From the NCBI GenBank assembly GCA_947498155.1, contig CANMJD010000001.1:62001-126000 (forward strand): 64,000 nucleotides of DNA, read 5' to 3'. Shown here one piece after another: positions 63,690-64,000 of the stretch. The stretch's first letter is position 1. Every line of letters begins with the position of its first letter. Below the pieces are notes generated by a model. The model did no database searches, was not told the origin of the DNA, and was given only the letters and a program-made list of their open reading frames with translations. The position numbers were made by a program, and so were the translations under genes. The DNA is from an uncultured Pseudoruegeria sp. (lineage in GTDB: Bacteria > Pseudomonadota > Alphaproteobacteria > Rhodobacterales > Rhodobacteraceae).

Positions 63690-64000
63690 TCAGTGGGTTG
63701 TCGATTGGGAAAATAGGTTAATGACCAAAATGCCACCGATCACCATGGACAGCCCGATCACGGCGGGAAGGTCCAGTTTTTGGCCAAAGAGAACCAGCCC
63801 AATCAGGGCAATGAAGACGATTCCCAGCCCCGACCAGATTGCATAGACGATGCCCACCGGCATGATTTTAAGGGTCAGCGACAGGAGATAAAACGAAACC
63901 GCATAGGCCAGCACAACGATGAGCGAGGGAACGAGCTTGGTAAACTGTTGGCTGGCCTGCAGCGCTGTTGTGCCAATGGTTTCGGCCAGAATAGCCAAGA
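63690..64000 (-). CDS. Small multidrug resistance (EmrE/SugE) transporter, 5' end outside the window
   Basis: The visible part covers helix 1 from LAILAETIGTTAL, with the essential Glu (E6 in this partial), then helices 2-4 (YAIWSGLGIVFIALIGLVLFGQKLDLPAVIGL). This matches EmrE-type SMR proteins, which export lipophilic cations. The frame is open to the window end, and EmrE needs about 8 more residues before this point, so the true start lies beyond 64000. The 112-bp gap to typA contains nothing notable. Confidence 0.88.
   Translation of the reverse strand, partial: LAILAETIGTTALQASQQFTKLVPSLIVVLAYAVSFYLLSLTLKIMPVGIVYAIWSGLGIVFIALIGLVLFGQKLDLPAVIGLSMVIGGILVINLFSQSTTH

Overview
The window looks like ordinary chromosome from an alphaproteobacterium of the Rhodobacteraceae (Roseobacter group). 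Reasons: a CckA hybrid kinase, an invasion-associated-locus-B protein, an alphaproteobacterial SOS box (GAAC-N7-GAAC) before recA, recA followed by alaS, a hydrogenobyrinate-type cobB, and a reductive corrinoid activator with separate pterin-binding and MTHFR-like proteins. I see no prophage, insertion sequence, CRISPR array or rRNA operon. The only tRNA is tRNA-Gly(CCC).

Layout. 0-6.3 kb: end of pepA, holC, cysK, an MFS carrier, a non-pyrrolysine MttB-family methyltransferase, a YjbR protein, and divergent soxR/VOC genes sharing a textbook SoxR promoter. 6.3-10.3 kb: a cysteine-rich leader peptide and hairpin before cysS, then cimA and a squalene/phytoene-synthase-family gene. 10.3-17 kb: an MFS gene, two divergent cobalamin pairs (cobA-cobB and cbiD-cobK), a DNA glycosylase and an esterase. 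17-25.7 kb: ABC-F ATPase, VOC, HNH nuclease, an orphan radical SAM protein, the zwf-pgl-pgi operon with an operator-bearing leader hairpin, and an unknown gene. 25.7-31.5 kb: tRNA-Gly and one-carbon/corrinoid genes (activator, methyl-THF methyltransferase, MTHFR). 31.5-40.6 kb: ppx-rlmE, murein genes, lpxD with its own ACP and ketosynthase, IalB and DUF808 proteins. 40.6-50.6 kb: HerA-like ATPase, DMT exporter with MarR regulator, CNNM/CorC protein, degenerate phosphoesterase, xerD, two envelope proteins, aroK-aroB. 50.6-64 kb: Crp/Fnr regulator, guaB, rRNA methyltransferase, cckA, sulfotransferase, recA, alaS, a DUF1330 protein, typA and an SMR transporter cut by the window end.

How genes connect. 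The methyl-THF methyltransferase, the MTHFR-like protein and the DUF4445 activator look like parts of a split, B12-dependent methyl transfer route (methionine synthesis and/or demethylation). The corrinoid protein and homocysteine methyltransferase are not in the window. MttB, the activator and the methyltransferase all carry Arg/Gly-rich terminal tails although they lie up to 25 kb apart. The cob genes would supply their cofactor. cysK and cysS supply and use cysteine. zwf-pgl-pgi feeds the Entner-Doudoroff and pentose phosphate routes.

Most interesting signals: (1) a 14-residue, three-cysteine leader ORF followed by a nested hairpin with a U-tract before cysS, consistent with cysteine attenuation; (2) the shared basic tails on corrinoid enzymes; (3) a zwf leader whose hairpin loop holds a LacI-type palindrome and whose stem covers the ribosome binding site; (4) a SoxR promoter with an exact 19-bp spacer in front of a lone VOC gene; (5) two possible small RNAs, near 40.7 kb and 50.7 kb; (6) a 40-residue membrane ORF overlapping the start of the ABC-F gene out of frame.
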